The position numbers were made by a program, and so were the translations under genes. From Pseudomonas frederiksbergensis (GTDB lineage Bacteria; Pseudomonadota; Gammaproteobacteria; Pseudomonadales; Pseudomonadaceae), in the NCBI RefSeq assembly GCF_900105495.1, contig NZ_FNTF01000002.1:2083501-2147500 (forward strand): a stretch of 64,000 nucleotides of DNA, written 5' to 3'. Positions 25,931 to 34,290 of this stretch are shown piece by piece (position 1 is the first letter of the stretch; the number at the start of each line of letters is the position of its first letter). Under the pieces are notes generated by a model, which saw nothing but the letters and a program-made list of their open reading frames with translations, did no database searches and was not told the DNA's origin.

Positions 25931-28111
25931 ATGACTCCCTTGCCCGCACCTTTGCGCTGGCTGTATTCCCTTGAATGGCGCCGGGGTTTTTTCGACTGGG
26001 CGCGCAGTGATGGCGTGACCTGGGTCTATATTTTCAAGGTGCTGTTCGCCGCGTTTCTGACGCTGTGGCTGGCCATGCGCCTGGAGTTGCCGCAACCGCG
26101 CACGGCGATGATTACCGTGTTCATCGTCATGCAGCCGCAAAGCGGTCACGTGTTGGCCAAGAGTTTCTATCGTTTCCTTGGGACATTGGCCGGCTCGGCG
26201 GTGATGGTCGCGCTGATTGCCTTGTTTGCGCAGAACACCGAGTTGTTCCTCGGTTCGCTGGCGATCTGGGTCGGCATCTGTTCGGCGGGCGCGGCGCGCT
26301 ATCGCAACTTCCGCGCCTATGGTTTTGTGCTCGCCGGGTACACCGCCGCGATGGTCGGTTTGCCCGCATTGGCGCACCCGGACGGCGCGTTCATGGCCGC
26401 CGTCTGGCGGGTGCTGGAAATCTCCCTGGGAATTATCTGCTCCACGCTGGTCAGCGCCGCGATCCTGCCGCAATCCGCCAGTGCCGCCATGCGCAACGCC
26501 TTGTATCAGCGCTTCGGGGTGTTCGCGCTATTCGTCACGGATGGCTTGCGCGGTCGCAGTAAACGGGAAGCTTTCGAGGCGAGCAACGTGCGCTTCATCG
26601 CCGAGGCCGTGGGGCTGGAAGGGTTGCGCAGCGTCACCGTGTTCGAAGACCCGCACATGCGTCGGCGCAACGGTCGGCTCAGCCGCTTGAACAGCGAGTT
26701 CATGGGTGTCACCACGCGCTTCAATGCCTTGCACCAGTTGCTCGAACGCCTGCGCAGCAGTGAGGCGGATCACGTGGTGACGGCGATCAAGCCGGGTTTG
26801 CAGGACCTCGCCGAACTGCTCGATGGCTTCAGCGGCCGTGCCCTGACCGACGCCGATGCGAGCCGTCTGGTCATCGCGCTGACCGCCTATAAAGAAGGTC
26901 TGCCGGCGCGGGTTCGCAGCTTGCGAGCGGTTTTTCAGGAGAGCGCCCCGAGCGACGCCGAGCAGCTGGATTTTCATACCGCGTATGAACTGCTCTATCG
27001 CTTCGTCGACGATTTGCACAGTTATGCACAGACCCACGCGTCGCTGGCCGATCACAGCCACGCGCGCGAGCAATGGGATGAGCCGTTCACTCCGCAAACC
27101 AACTGGATGGCGTCGGCCGCCTCGGGGATTCGCGCGGCATTCATTCTGGTGGTTCTGGGCAGCTATTGGGTCGCCACCGCGTGGCCGAGCGGGGCGACGA
27201 TGACCCTGATCGCCGCCGCGACCGTGGGCCTTTCGGCGGCGACGCCGAACCCAAAACGCATGGCCTTTCAGATGGCTTGCGGGACGTTCCTTGGGGCATT
27301 GATCGGTTTCGTCGAGATGTTTTTCATCTTCCCGTGGATCGACGGTTTTCCATTGCTCTGCGTGATGCTCGCGCCGGTGATCGTGCTCGGTTCGTTTCTC
27401 ACTTCGCGGCCGCAATACGCCGGTGTCGGTCTCGGTTTGCTGATCTTCTTCAGCACCGGTTCGGTGCCGGACAACCTCACTGTTTACAACCCTTACGCCT
27501 TTATCAACGACTACATCGCCATGGTGCTCGGTATGCTGGTGTGCGCGGCGGCCGGGGCGATCATTCTGCCGCCCAACAGCCGCTGGTTGTGGCGTCGGCT
27601 GGAGCAGGATTTACGCGGGCAAGTGGTGTACGCCATCAGCGGCAAACTCAAGGGGCTGGCGTCGAGTTTCGAAAGCCGCACCCGCGACCTGCTGCATCAG
27701 GCCTACGGTCTCGCCACAGGGCAGCCGCAGGTGCAACGGGACTTGCTGCGCTGGATGTTCGTGGTGCAGGAAGTCGGCCACGCGATTATCGAGTTGCGCA
27801 AGGAACAGGCAATCCTGCCGGTGCATCCGGCCTATGCCGAATCGCAGCCGTGGCGTCAGGCGATCCGGGTGATGGGGCGCTCGCTGGTGCGGCTGTTTCT
27901 GCAACCGAGCCAGAGCAATCTGGAGCGTGGATTGATCGCCGTCGATCATGCGATCAGCCGCGTGCAAGCCACCGACGAACCTTTCGCGCCGCACTTCGAC
28001 ACCTCGGCCCTGCGTCGGGTGAAGAGCTATTTGCACTTCATCCGCACTTCGTTGCTGGACCCGCAATCACCGCTCGCCGCTTATGCCAAAGGACTTGAAC
28101 ATGCCTCGTGA
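25931..28111 (+). CDS. FUSC family efflux protein
   Basis: A 726-residue inner-membrane protein of the FUSC/AaeB family (fusaric acid resistance/aromatic acid exporters). Two hydrophobic blocks, at about residues 30-180 and 390-540, each have several membrane helices, separated by large soluble domains. This is the usual arrangement. It works with an HlyD-type adaptor and an outer-membrane channel, all encoded here. The DUF1656 gene overlaps its end by 11 bp. The substrate is unknown; weak organic or aromatic acids are likely by family. Confidence 0.92.
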   Translation: MTPLPAPLRWLYSLEWRRGFFDWARSDGVTWVYIFKVLFAAFLTLWLAMRLELPQPRTAMITVFIVMQPQSGHVLAKSFYRFLGTLAGSAVMVALIALFAQNTELFLGSLAIWVGICSAGAARYRNFRAYGFVLAGYTAAMVGLPALAHPDGAFMAAVWRVLEISLGIICSTLVSAAILPQSASAAMRNALYQRFGVFALFVTDGLRGRSKREAFEASNVRFIAEAVGLEGLRSVTVFEDPHMRRRNGRLSRLNSEFMGVTTRFNALHQLLERLRSSEADHVVTAIKPGLQDLAELLDGFSGRALTDADASRLVIALTAYKEGLPARVRSLRAVFQESAPSDAEQLDFHTAYELLYRFVDDLHSYAQTHASLADHSHAREQWDEPFTPQTNWMASAASGIRAAFILVVLGSYWVATAWPSGATMTLIAAATVGLSAATPNPKRMAFQMACGTFLGALIGFVEMFFIFPWIDGFPLLCVMLAPVIVLGSFLTSRPQYAGVGLGLLIFFSTGSVPDNLTVYNPYAFINDYIAMVLGMLVCAAAGAIILPPNSRWLWRRLEQDLRGQVVYAISGKLKGLASSFESRTRDLLHQAYGLATGQPQVQRDLLRWMFVVQEVGHAIIELRKEQAILPVHPAYAESQPWRQAIRVMGRSLVRLFLQPSQSNLERGLIAVDHAISRVQATDEPFAPHFDTSALRRVKSYLHFIRTSLLDPQSPLAAYAKGLEHAS

Positions 28112-28301
28112 AATTGCCTTCCACGGCGTGTACATGCCGACCATGACCCTGATGTTTTTCATCGCGGCAGCGCTGGCCTGGGCATTCGACCGGTTCCTGT
28201 CCGGGTTTGATCTGTACCGCTTCTTCTGGCACCCGGCGCTGCTGCGCCTGAGCCTGTTTACCTGTCTGTTCGGCGCCCTGGCGCTGACTGTTTACCGTTG
28301 A
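28101..28301 (+). CDS. DUF1656 family small membrane protein (AaeX-like)
   Basis: A 66-residue protein with two membrane helices (about residues 10-30 and 44-63), matching DUF1656 (AaeX-like). It begins MPREIAFHGVYMPTM, typical of the family. Such proteins always sit between a FUSC pump and its HlyD adaptor, and their role is unknown. It overlaps the FUSC gene by 11 bp, and the adaptor starts 7 bp after it. Confidence 0.9.
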   Translation: MPREIAFHGVYMPTMTLMFFIAAALAWAFDRFLSGFDLYRFFWHPALLRLSLFTCLFGALALTVYR

Positions 28302-28308
28302 GGCCCTG

Positions 28309-29157
28309 ATGAAAAAGCTTTTCAGCCTGCTCGCCACTTTATTGGTGCTGGCCCTTGCGATGTGGATCGGCCGGACCCTGTGGGTGCATTACATGGACAC
28401 GCCATGGACCCGCGACGGCCGGGTGCGCGCCGACATCATCAACGTCGCCGCCGACGTCACCGGGGAAGTGGTGGACGTGCCGGTACGCGACAACCAACAG
28501 GTGAAGAAGGGCGATTTGCTGATGCGGATCGACCCCGAGCACTACCGCATCGCGGTCAAGCAGGCGCAGGCGCTGGTGGCCTCGCGCAAGTCGACCTGGG
28601 AAATGCGCAAGGTCAACGCTCACCGCCGCGCCGACATGGACAACCTGGTGATCTCCAGGGAAAACCGCGACGACGCCAGCAACATCGCCGAATCGGCCCT
28701 GGCCGATTACCAGCATGCTCAGGCACAGCTCGAAGCCGCCGAACTCAACCTCAAACGCACCGAGGTCCGCGCAGCGGTGGACGGTTATGTGACCAACCTC
28801 AATGTGCATCGCGGCGACTACGCGCGCATCGGCGAAGCGAAAATGGCCGTGGTCGACATGAACTCGTTCTGGGTCTACGGCTTCTTCGAAGAAACCAAAT
28901 TGCCCCACGTGCGGGTCGGCGATAAAGCCGACATGCAACTGATGAGCGGGGAAGTGTTGAAGGGGCATGTGGAAAGCATTTCTCGCGGTATCTACGACCG
29001 TGATAACCCGGAAAGTCGCGAGCTGATTGCCGATGTGAACCCGACCTTTAACTGGGTGCGTCTGGCGCAACGGGTGCCGGTGCGGATTCACATAGATGAA
29101 GTGCCGGAGGGGGTGCTGTTGGCGGCGGGGATTACTTGCACCGTTGTAGTTAACTGA
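28309..29157 (+). CDS. HlyD-family periplasmic adaptor (AaeA-like)
   Basis: A 282-residue periplasmic adaptor with one N-terminal membrane anchor (residues 1-25). A biotinyl-lipoyl-like domain is visible (about 45-85: VTGEVVDVPVRDNQQVKKGD). A short coiled hairpin lies at about 85-150, and the beta-barrel domain contains FFEETKLPHVRVGDKADMQL. It joins the FUSC pump to the outer-membrane channel. It is the last gene of the four-gene unit; a REP pair follows the stop. Confidence 0.93.
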   Translation: MKKLFSLLATLLVLALAMWIGRTLWVHYMDTPWTRDGRVRADIINVAADVTGEVVDVPVRDNQQVKKGDLLMRIDPEHYRIAVKQAQALVASRKSTWEMRKVNAHRRADMDNLVISRENRDDASNIAESALADYQHAQAQLEAAELNLKRTEVRAAVDGYVTNLNVHRGDYARIGEAKMAVVDMNSFWVYGFFEETKLPHVRVGDKADMQLMSGEVLKGHVESISRGIYDRDNPESRELIADVNPTFNWVRLAQRVPVRIHIDEVPEGVLLAAGITCTVVVN

Positions 29158-29163
29158 CTGTAA

Positions 29164-29284
29164 GACCGAGTCGCCTGCATCGCGAGCAGGCTCACTCCCA
29201 CATTGACCGAGTTCGAATGCAGATTTTGTGAACGACGCCACCCCTTGTGGGATTGAGCCTGCTCGCGATGAAGGCGACTCGGTC
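29164..29284. repeat. REP inverted pair with long arms
   Basis: Inverted arms GACCGAGTCGCC...CATCGCGAGCAGGCTC and GAGCCTGCTCGCGATG...GGCGACTCGGTC flank about 45 bp. The arms go well beyond the REP core, so the whole could form a long stem at the end of the efflux operon. Confidence 0.88.
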
Positions 29285-29305
29285 CCACTGACAGATAGCG
29301 GCAGT

Positions 29306-29710
29306 TCAGCCCTTGCAAAACGTCTCATGCAAATGCCGCCAAACCACCTTGCCATCCGCCTGTTTCTCAAACACCACCGTCGACCGCCGGTCAGAATGCA
29401 GACCGGTTGCATCCGCCTGTTGCTCGCGATAACTCACCGTTGCACCACCGTCGTACAGCGCGATGCCACGCAACTCGCTGAGCTCAATTCTGAACCCGAG
29501 CTTCTTGCCGCCCGCCATCAAGAACAATTCGCTCAACGCGTCGAAATCCAGCACCCGGCCCAACGGCGAGACCATGGAAAACTGCGGCGAAAAACGCATC
29601 AGCAATTGTTCAAGCGCCGGCTCGTCCTGTTCCTCGGCCAGCCATTGCTCGATGGCGACGTGGGCTTGGATCACTTCGTCGAAGTATTCGGTGTAGTCGG
29701 TCATGGACAT
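29306..29710 (-). CDS. NTF2-like (SnoaL/DUF4440-type) protein
   Basis: A 134-residue protein with the layout of the NTF2-like fold: an N-terminal helix (DYTEYFDEVIQAHVAIEQWL) and then a beta-sheet that ends in VVWRHLHETF. Such proteins bind small molecules or act as isomerases; no catalytic residues are recognised here. The ATG at 29710 has AGGAAAC just before it. A longer in-frame start at 29800 is rejected, because the extra part is only a translated REP sequence. Confidence 0.75.
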   Translation of the reverse strand: MSMTDYTEYFDEVIQAHVAIEQWLAEEQDEPALEQLLMRFSPQFSMVSPLGRVLDFDALSELFLMAGGKKLGFRIELSELRGIALYDGGATVSYREQQADATGLHSDRRSTVVFEKQADGKVVWRHLHETFCKG

Positions 29711-29738
29711 GTTTCCTGAAATTTTCTGCGTGGGTTCT

Positions 29739-29843
29739 GACGCCATCGCGAGCAGGCTCGCTCCCACAGGGTTCTGCTGCGTGGCATAAATTGTATTCAC
29801 ACCAAAGATCCCGGTGGGAGCGAGCCTGCTCGCGATGGCGTCG
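29739..29843. repeat. REP inverted pair
   Basis: GACGCCATCGCGAGCAGGCT and its complement lie 60 bp apart, between the NTF2-like and short-chain dehydrogenase genes. Confidence 0.88.
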
Positions 29844-29851
29844 ACTCGGTC

Positions 29852-30676
29852 TCAGAGTTGCCCGCGCAACCCGAACCGCTTCATCAACCCCGCCTCCAGC
29901 AGCCCTTTAGGCAACAACCCCGCCAGCAACGGTAACGCCCGACTGCCATTGCCCAGACGAATCAGGCGCGGCGGTTTGCTGTGCTGCACGGCCTTGAGCA
30001 AACCGGCGGCAAATTCACTGGCCGGGGTCGGGTTGTCCTGGGAGGCCTTGGCCCGTGCGCGAATGCCGTCACGCAGCGGAAACCACGGTGATTGTTCGGT
30101 AATCAGTTGCTCCGCCTCATGGCCGGCATTCGTGGCAAAACTCGAGGCGATGGCGCCCGGCTGAACTTCCATGACCCGCACGCCAAACGGCGCCAGTTCC
30201 ATGCGCAAGGCATCGGTCAAGGCGTGCACTGCCGCTTTCGAGGCGCAGTAGGCACCGGCAAATGGCGTGACCAAAACCCCGGACACGCTGCCGATGTTCA
30301 CCACCAGGCCCTTGGCGCGACGCAGCACCGGGAACAGGGCGCGGGTGACGCCGACGATGGCGAACACATTGGTTTCGAATTGCCGCTGCATGGCCGGAAC
30401 ACCGCCGTCGAGCAACGGCCCCATGGCGCCGTAACCGGCATTGTTGATCAGCACGTCGAGGCCGCCATGTTGCTGGTTGATGCGCTCGCTCAAGTGTTCG
30501 AGTGCAGCGCCGTCGTTGACGTCCAGTTGCACGGCGGTAAAACCGGCAGCGGCCAGCGCCGCCACGTCTTCAGCCTTGCGGGCACTGGCCCAGACGTCGT
30601 ATCCGGCATTTTTGAAAACATCGGCGAGGGCGCGGCCAATGCCGCTGGAACAACCGGTAATCAACGCAACGGGCAT
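29852..30676 (-). CDS. Short-chain dehydrogenase/reductase
   Basis: A 274-residue classical SDR oxidoreductase. The cofactor motif TGCSSGIG lies at about residues 8-15, NNAG near 83, and the catalytic YCASK near 147. Its substrate is unknown; NADP(H) preference is not clear. The ATG at 30676 was chosen because it is 5 residues before the first strand. A longer frame to 30898 runs into the neighbouring gene and lacks similarity. The small membrane protein gene lies 34 bp upstream on the same strand, so the two may be co-transcribed. Confidence 0.92.
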   Translation of the reverse strand: MPVALITGCSSGIGRALADVFKNAGYDVWASARKAEDVAALAAAGFTAVQLDVNDGAALEHLSERINQQHGGLDVLINNAGYGAMGPLLDGGVPAMQRQFETNVFAIVGVTRALFPVLRRAKGLVVNIGSVSGVLVTPFAGAYCASKAAVHALTDALRMELAPFGVRVMEVQPGAIASSFATNAGHEAEQLITEQSPWFPLRDGIRARAKASQDNPTPASEFAAGLLKAVQHSKPPRLIRLGNGSRALPLLAGLLPKGLLEAGLMKRFGLRGQL

Positions 30677-30710
30677 GGCGCGGTCCTTGTGCAAAAAAAG
30701 AAGAAGGGGA

Positions 30711-31175
30711 TTAATCGGAGAAACTACCCTGCAAACGCTCGGCGCGAAACTCCAGTGTTTGCGGGCGATAGCCAGGGCGCAGCGGCGGCATCGGTAAACA
30801 GTCTTCCCAATTGGCGCCAGCCTGCAGTTCACCGGGGCCGCGATAGCGCGGGGCGGCGTATTGATTGTCGGCCAGGTTGACCGTATCGCCCGGCGCATAC
30901 GCGGCGACGCGCCAGCGTAACTCGGTCAGCGGCACGTCGTTGCCGTTGTTCATTGTCAGATGCAACGGCCGGTCCGCCGGGCAGCGTTCGGGTGCGTAGG
31001 CGATGCGCAACTCCAGGCGCGCCAGTTGCTTGACCTCGCGGTTGTCCATCCAGATCACCCACATGGCCACCACACCCAATCCGATGGCCGCCGCCACGGA
31101 GACCGGCAACGCCTTGGTCGGGTAGCGCAGCAACAAAATCAGCCAGGTGATAACCAACAGGACGCCGATGAACAT
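30711..31175 (-). CDS. Hypothetical membrane-anchored protein
   Basis: A 154-residue protein with two N-terminal hydrophobic segments (about residues 1-17 and 24-43) followed by a soluble domain with beta-strand character (residues 48-150). It contains a conserved-looking LHLTMNNGND segment and two Cys residues (in APERCPAD and WEDCLPMP) that could form a disulfide if the domain is periplasmic. I do not recognise the family; relatives in Pseudomonas are usually called multidrug transporter or hypothetical without firm support. It lies 34 bp before the SDR gene. Confidence 0.65.
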   Translation of the reverse strand: MFIGVLLVITWLILLLRYPTKALPVSVAAAIGLGVVAMWVIWMDNREVKQLARLELRIAYAPERCPADRPLHLTMNNGNDVPLTELRWRVAAYAPGDTVNLADNQYAAPRYRGPGELQAGANWEDCLPMPPLRPGYRPQTLEFRAERLQGSFSD

Positions 31176-31253
31176 GTTTGAACGCTCCTTGAACTCATGA
31201 CCACCATCCTACCGAAGGGCTGAAGGAATGGACATTCGCCGATCAAGGTCCGT

Positions 31254-33252
31254 TGCCGTTGGTCGGCACTGTAATTTCTGACAGTAGCCTGACCTGCCCA
31301 CGAACGGTTAGATGACGGCTGGCAAACAGGGACGCGACCGGCATGCAGGCCTCGACGATGGGAATGCACCACCAAACACCCGGATTGTCCGTTGTCGACC
31401 CGCGTGGTCTGCCGATCCGTTCGGTTGATTATTGGCGCGAGGTCGAAGGTGATCCCACGCAGGCACGCATCAATCGCACCTTTCACGATGCCGCAGGCCG
31501 TGCGGTTGAACAGTGGGACCCTCGGCTTTGGGCGCTGTCAGAAGAAGATCCATTGAGGCGCGCTAACCTCACCACGGTGTTTTCGCTGGCGGGTAACGCG
31601 CTGTTCACTGACAGCGTCGATGCCGGTTGGCAGCTCAACCTGCCAGGTCTGGGCAATGAAGTGTTGCAGGGGTGGGACAGCCGAGGTGCCGGACGTGAGG
31701 TCGAATACGATGACTTGCTTCGTCCGTTAGTGGTATTCGAGCAAGGCACGACCGAGCCGCGAAGGGCGGTTGAGCGCATGACTTATGGCGGTCCCGATCA
31801 TGGCGCCCGGAATCAATGCGGGCAGTTGATCCGTCATGACGACCCCGCAGGGACGGTGCTGTTCGAGGCGTTTTCAATCACCGGCAAATGCGTGAAGCAA
31901 GTCCGTCATTTCACCCTGGCCCCTGTTGCACCTGACTGGCCACAGTTGGAAGCCGATCGTCAGCGGCTGCTTGAGCCGGGGGAGGGGGCCGCTTCGACGT
32001 GGAGCTTCGGTCCGCTGAAGGATGTGCTGGAACAGGTCGATGCCAAGGGCAACCGCCAGGTCTTCAGCCTGACCCTTGACGGTCGCTTGCGTGAGACGCG
32101 TCTGCAACTTCAAGGGCTGACTACCTGGCAAACGCTGGTCAAAGAAATTCAGTACAACGCCGAGGGGCAGGTGACGCACGAAACTGCCGGCAACCATGTA
32201 CAAACAACCCTTCTTTATAGCGCGGAAGATGGCCTGTTGAGGGAGCGTCGGGCACAGGACGCGAGTGCCCGGTGGTTGCAGCACTTGATCTATGACTATG
32301 ACCGGACAGGCAATGTCCTGAGCATCGAGGACAAGGCACTGCCGGTGCGTTACTTCGCCAACCAGCGCATCGAGCCCATCAGTCGCTTTAGCTACGACAG
32401 CCTTTACCAATTGATCGAGGCTTCTGGCTGGGAGGCGGGCGGCCCCAACCAGGGACCGGAATCCGTGGGGCAGGCCGATCCAGCGGCGGTCAGCAACTAC
32501 CGCCAGACCTACAGTTACGACGAAAGCGGCAACCTGCTGAAGCTGACGCACGTCGGGGCGAAAAATCCGGGGCGTGAATTGAAGGCGGCGCGGTACAGCA
32601 ACCGCTGTTTGCCCTGGCGCAACGGCGTACCGCCCACCGAAGAGGAAATCGCTGCTGCGTTCGATGCCAAGGGCAATTGTCTGGAGCTGGATCAGGGACG
32701 GTTCCTGAGGTGGGACCTGCGTAACCAGTTGCAGTCGATCAGCCCAGTGGAGCGCGACTCGGGGCTCAATGATCAAGAGTCCTATGTCTACGATGGTGGT
32801 GGCCAGCGCGTGCGCAAAATCCGCTCACTGAACACCAACGCCCGAACCGTGGTGGCTGAAGTGCGTTACTTGCCGGGACTTGAACTGCGTACCGACAGTG
32901 GCACCAGGGAGGCACTGCAGGTCATCACCGCGCAGGCCGGGCTCAACAGTGTTCGGGTATTGCATTGGGAAACCGATCCGCCGTCCGGCGTGACCAACGA
33001 TCAGTACCGTTACAGCCTGGTGGATCATCTGAATTCCTGCACGCTGGAGCTCGCCGATGATGCACGAGTCATCAGTCGGGAAACGTATCATCCGTTTGGT
33101 ACAACCGCCTGGTCTGCCGGCCCGAACGACACCGATGGGGATTACAAAACCGTTCGCTATTCGGGCAAGGAACGGGATGCGACGGGGCTTTATTACTATG
33201 GATTTCGGTACTACCTACCGTGGTTGCAGCGTTGGTTGAATCCCGATCCTGC
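31254..33252 (+). repeat. Long direct repeat, copy 1 (TccC promoter region and core)
   Basis: About 2.0 kb that recurs at 34291-36289 with a constant 3037-base offset and no indels. It starts 89 bp before the RHS gene and ends where the toxin tips diverge. Bases 31993-32721 are identical in both copies; the flanks differ at about 27 (left) and 17 (right) positions. Confidence 0.95.
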
Positions 33253-34138
33253 CGGGGCAATCGATGGTCTCAATCTTTATCGAATGGTCCGAAACAACCC
33301 GGTAGGGTTGGTTGATGTAGATGGGCTCGCACCTGATCCAAAGGACGGTCAGGGCAATGCAGTTTCAAGACTCAGAGGAATGTTTAGCGGACTCAGTACG
33401 TCTCCTCAACCGGCACCAGTACGTCCGTTGGTCCCGGCAAGACCGGCTTCACTTGCGCCAGCCGCTATTGCACCTTGGCCGAACGCGGAGCAAACGGTTC
33501 AGCCCTCGAAAGCCTCGGTGGTCGCGCCTCGAAGACCGCCTCCTATATCGTTGCCAACGGCGGATAAGTCAAATGAAGCGCTTCCTTCCTATGCTGGCGG
33601 TTCAATGACTGTGGGCTCACACCAATTGATGCTTGCTACATCGGGTTCCGTCATAGCCACGAGGGCGGACAATCGTTCCCCCAAAACAATACGTAAAGCG
33701 GGTGGTTTTTTTCCTAGAGATAATAGAGGGCCCAAAATCAAGGATGAGTTCAGGCGGGCAGTAGTGTCCAATGGGATTAACACCCTGGCCCAGGAACACG
33801 TTAGAAGCCCGTTTCCTGGGTACGTATCTACCGGCATGGATGAAGTTTCAGGGGGGTTCGGTGACACAAGAGCCTACCAGTACCGGATGGAAATTCCGGG
33901 ATTGAAAGAGCGAGACATCAATGATCAGACGCTGGGGCTCGGGGCGCCCTTCGAATTCACTCCCAAAGGACGATTAGACACCAGACTTTTGATGAGTGAT
34001 GACACGCTTGATGGGGCCGAATTCGTGGCGATTATTCCACCTGTGACAGTGGAAATGACCTTCATTACCCCGATTCCGAATGCCTACATCGTTGCCGTCA
34101 GGGAGGCGAAGAGTACTCAATGGAAACCTTTTTTATGA
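31343..34138 (+). CDS. TccC-like RHS toxin protein with ADP-ribosyltransferase-like tip
   Basis: A 931-residue protein resembling the C subunit (TccC) of Tc insecticidal toxin complexes. The RHS core fills residues 1 to about 661 with many YD-type repeats. It ends in the RHS-associated signature: YSGKERDATGLYYYGFRYY near 605, then DGLNLYRMVRNNPVGLVDVDG. In TccC the core and TcB form a cocoon and the core's end cuts off the toxin tip. The tip here (662-931) has a Pro-rich linker, then R774-A-D-N-R in a segment like that of heat-labile enterotoxin (RADSRPP ... GG..PR), His819, YVSTG at 827-831 and Glu893 in GAEFVAI. This fits an R/STS/E-type ADP-ribosyltransferase. No TcA or TcB gene is nearby. 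The start is the first Met; Met6 and Met8 are also possible. Confidence 0.85.
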   Translation: MQASTMGMHHQTPGLSVVDPRGLPIRSVDYWREVEGDPTQARINRTFHDAAGRAVEQWDPRLWALSEEDPLRRANLTTVFSLAGNALFTDSVDAGWQLNLPGLGNEVLQGWDSRGAGREVEYDDLLRPLVVFEQGTTEPRRAVERMTYGGPDHGARNQCGQLIRHDDPAGTVLFEAFSITGKCVKQVRHFTLAPVAPDWPQLEADRQRLLEPGEGAASTWSFGPLKDVLEQVDAKGNRQVFSLTLDGRLRETRLQLQGLTTWQTLVKEIQYNAEGQVTHETAGNHVQTTLLYSAEDGLLRERRAQDASARWLQHLIYDYDRTGNVLSIEDKALPVRYFANQRIEPISRFSYDSLYQLIEASGWEAGGPNQGPESVGQADPAAVSNYRQTYSYDESGNLLKLTHVGAKNPGRELKAARYSNRCLPWRNGVPPTEEEIAAAFDAKGNCLELDQGRFLRWDLRNQLQSISPVERDSGLNDQESYVYDGGGQRVRKIRSLNTNARTVVAEVRYLPGLELRTDSGTREALQVITAQAGLNSVRVLHWETDPPSGVTNDQYRYSLVDHLNSCTLELADDARVISRETYHPFGTTAWSAGPNDTDGDYKTVRYSGKERDATGLYYYGFRYYLPWLQRWLNPDPAGAIDGLNLYRMVRNNPVGLVDVDGLAPDPKDGQGNAVSRLRGMFSGLSTSPQPAPVRPLVPARPASLAPAAIAPWPNAEQTVQPSKASVVAPRRPPPISLPTADKSNEALPSYAGGSMTVGSHQLMLATSGSVIATRADNRSPKTIRKAGGFFPRDNRGPKIKDEFRRAVVSNGINTLAQEHVRSPFPGYVSTGMDEVSGGFGDTRAYQYRMEIPGLKERDINDQTLGLGAPFEFTPKGRLDTRLLMSDDTLDGAEFVAIIPPVTVEMTFITPIPNAYIVAVREAKSTQWKPFL

Positions 34139-34150
34139 TGATCCAGATGT

Positions 34151-34215
34151 AAAAAGCCCCCCGTTCGACCCTCTGCGATAGGGAAAACGCAGCGGGTCGG
34201 GAGGGAGCTTCTTGT
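34151..34215. terminator. Probable terminator after the first RHS gene
   Basis: An imperfect, GC-rich inverted structure (AAAAAGCCCCCC ... CTCTGCG ATAGGGAAAA CGCAG ... GGGAGCTTCTTG) starts 13 bp past the stop. It is a diverged copy of the terminator at 37111-37176. Confidence 0.6.
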
Positions 34216-34227
34216 GTTACAGATCAA

Positions 34228-34260
34228 TCACTGCGCGATGGTTTTCACCGACACGCCGCG
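34228..34260 (-). pseudogene. Remnant of the 3' end of algA
   Basis: Thirty bases (34231-34260) are identical to 37189-37218, the last ten codons of algA (RGVSVKTIAQ). They are followed by a TGA stop on the minus strand, where algA itself has TAA. The similarity stops upstream of the ten codons. The piece is evidence that a copy of the 3' end of algA was duplicated together with an RHS gene and its terminator. Confidence 0.8.
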
Positions 34261-34290
34261 TTCGTTGGCGCAGAGGACGCATGCTATTAA

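Noticed and set aside
29711..29800. N-terminal extension of the NTF2-like gene
   Set aside because: The extra codons are a translated REP sequence; the ATG at 29710 has a good ribosome-binding site.
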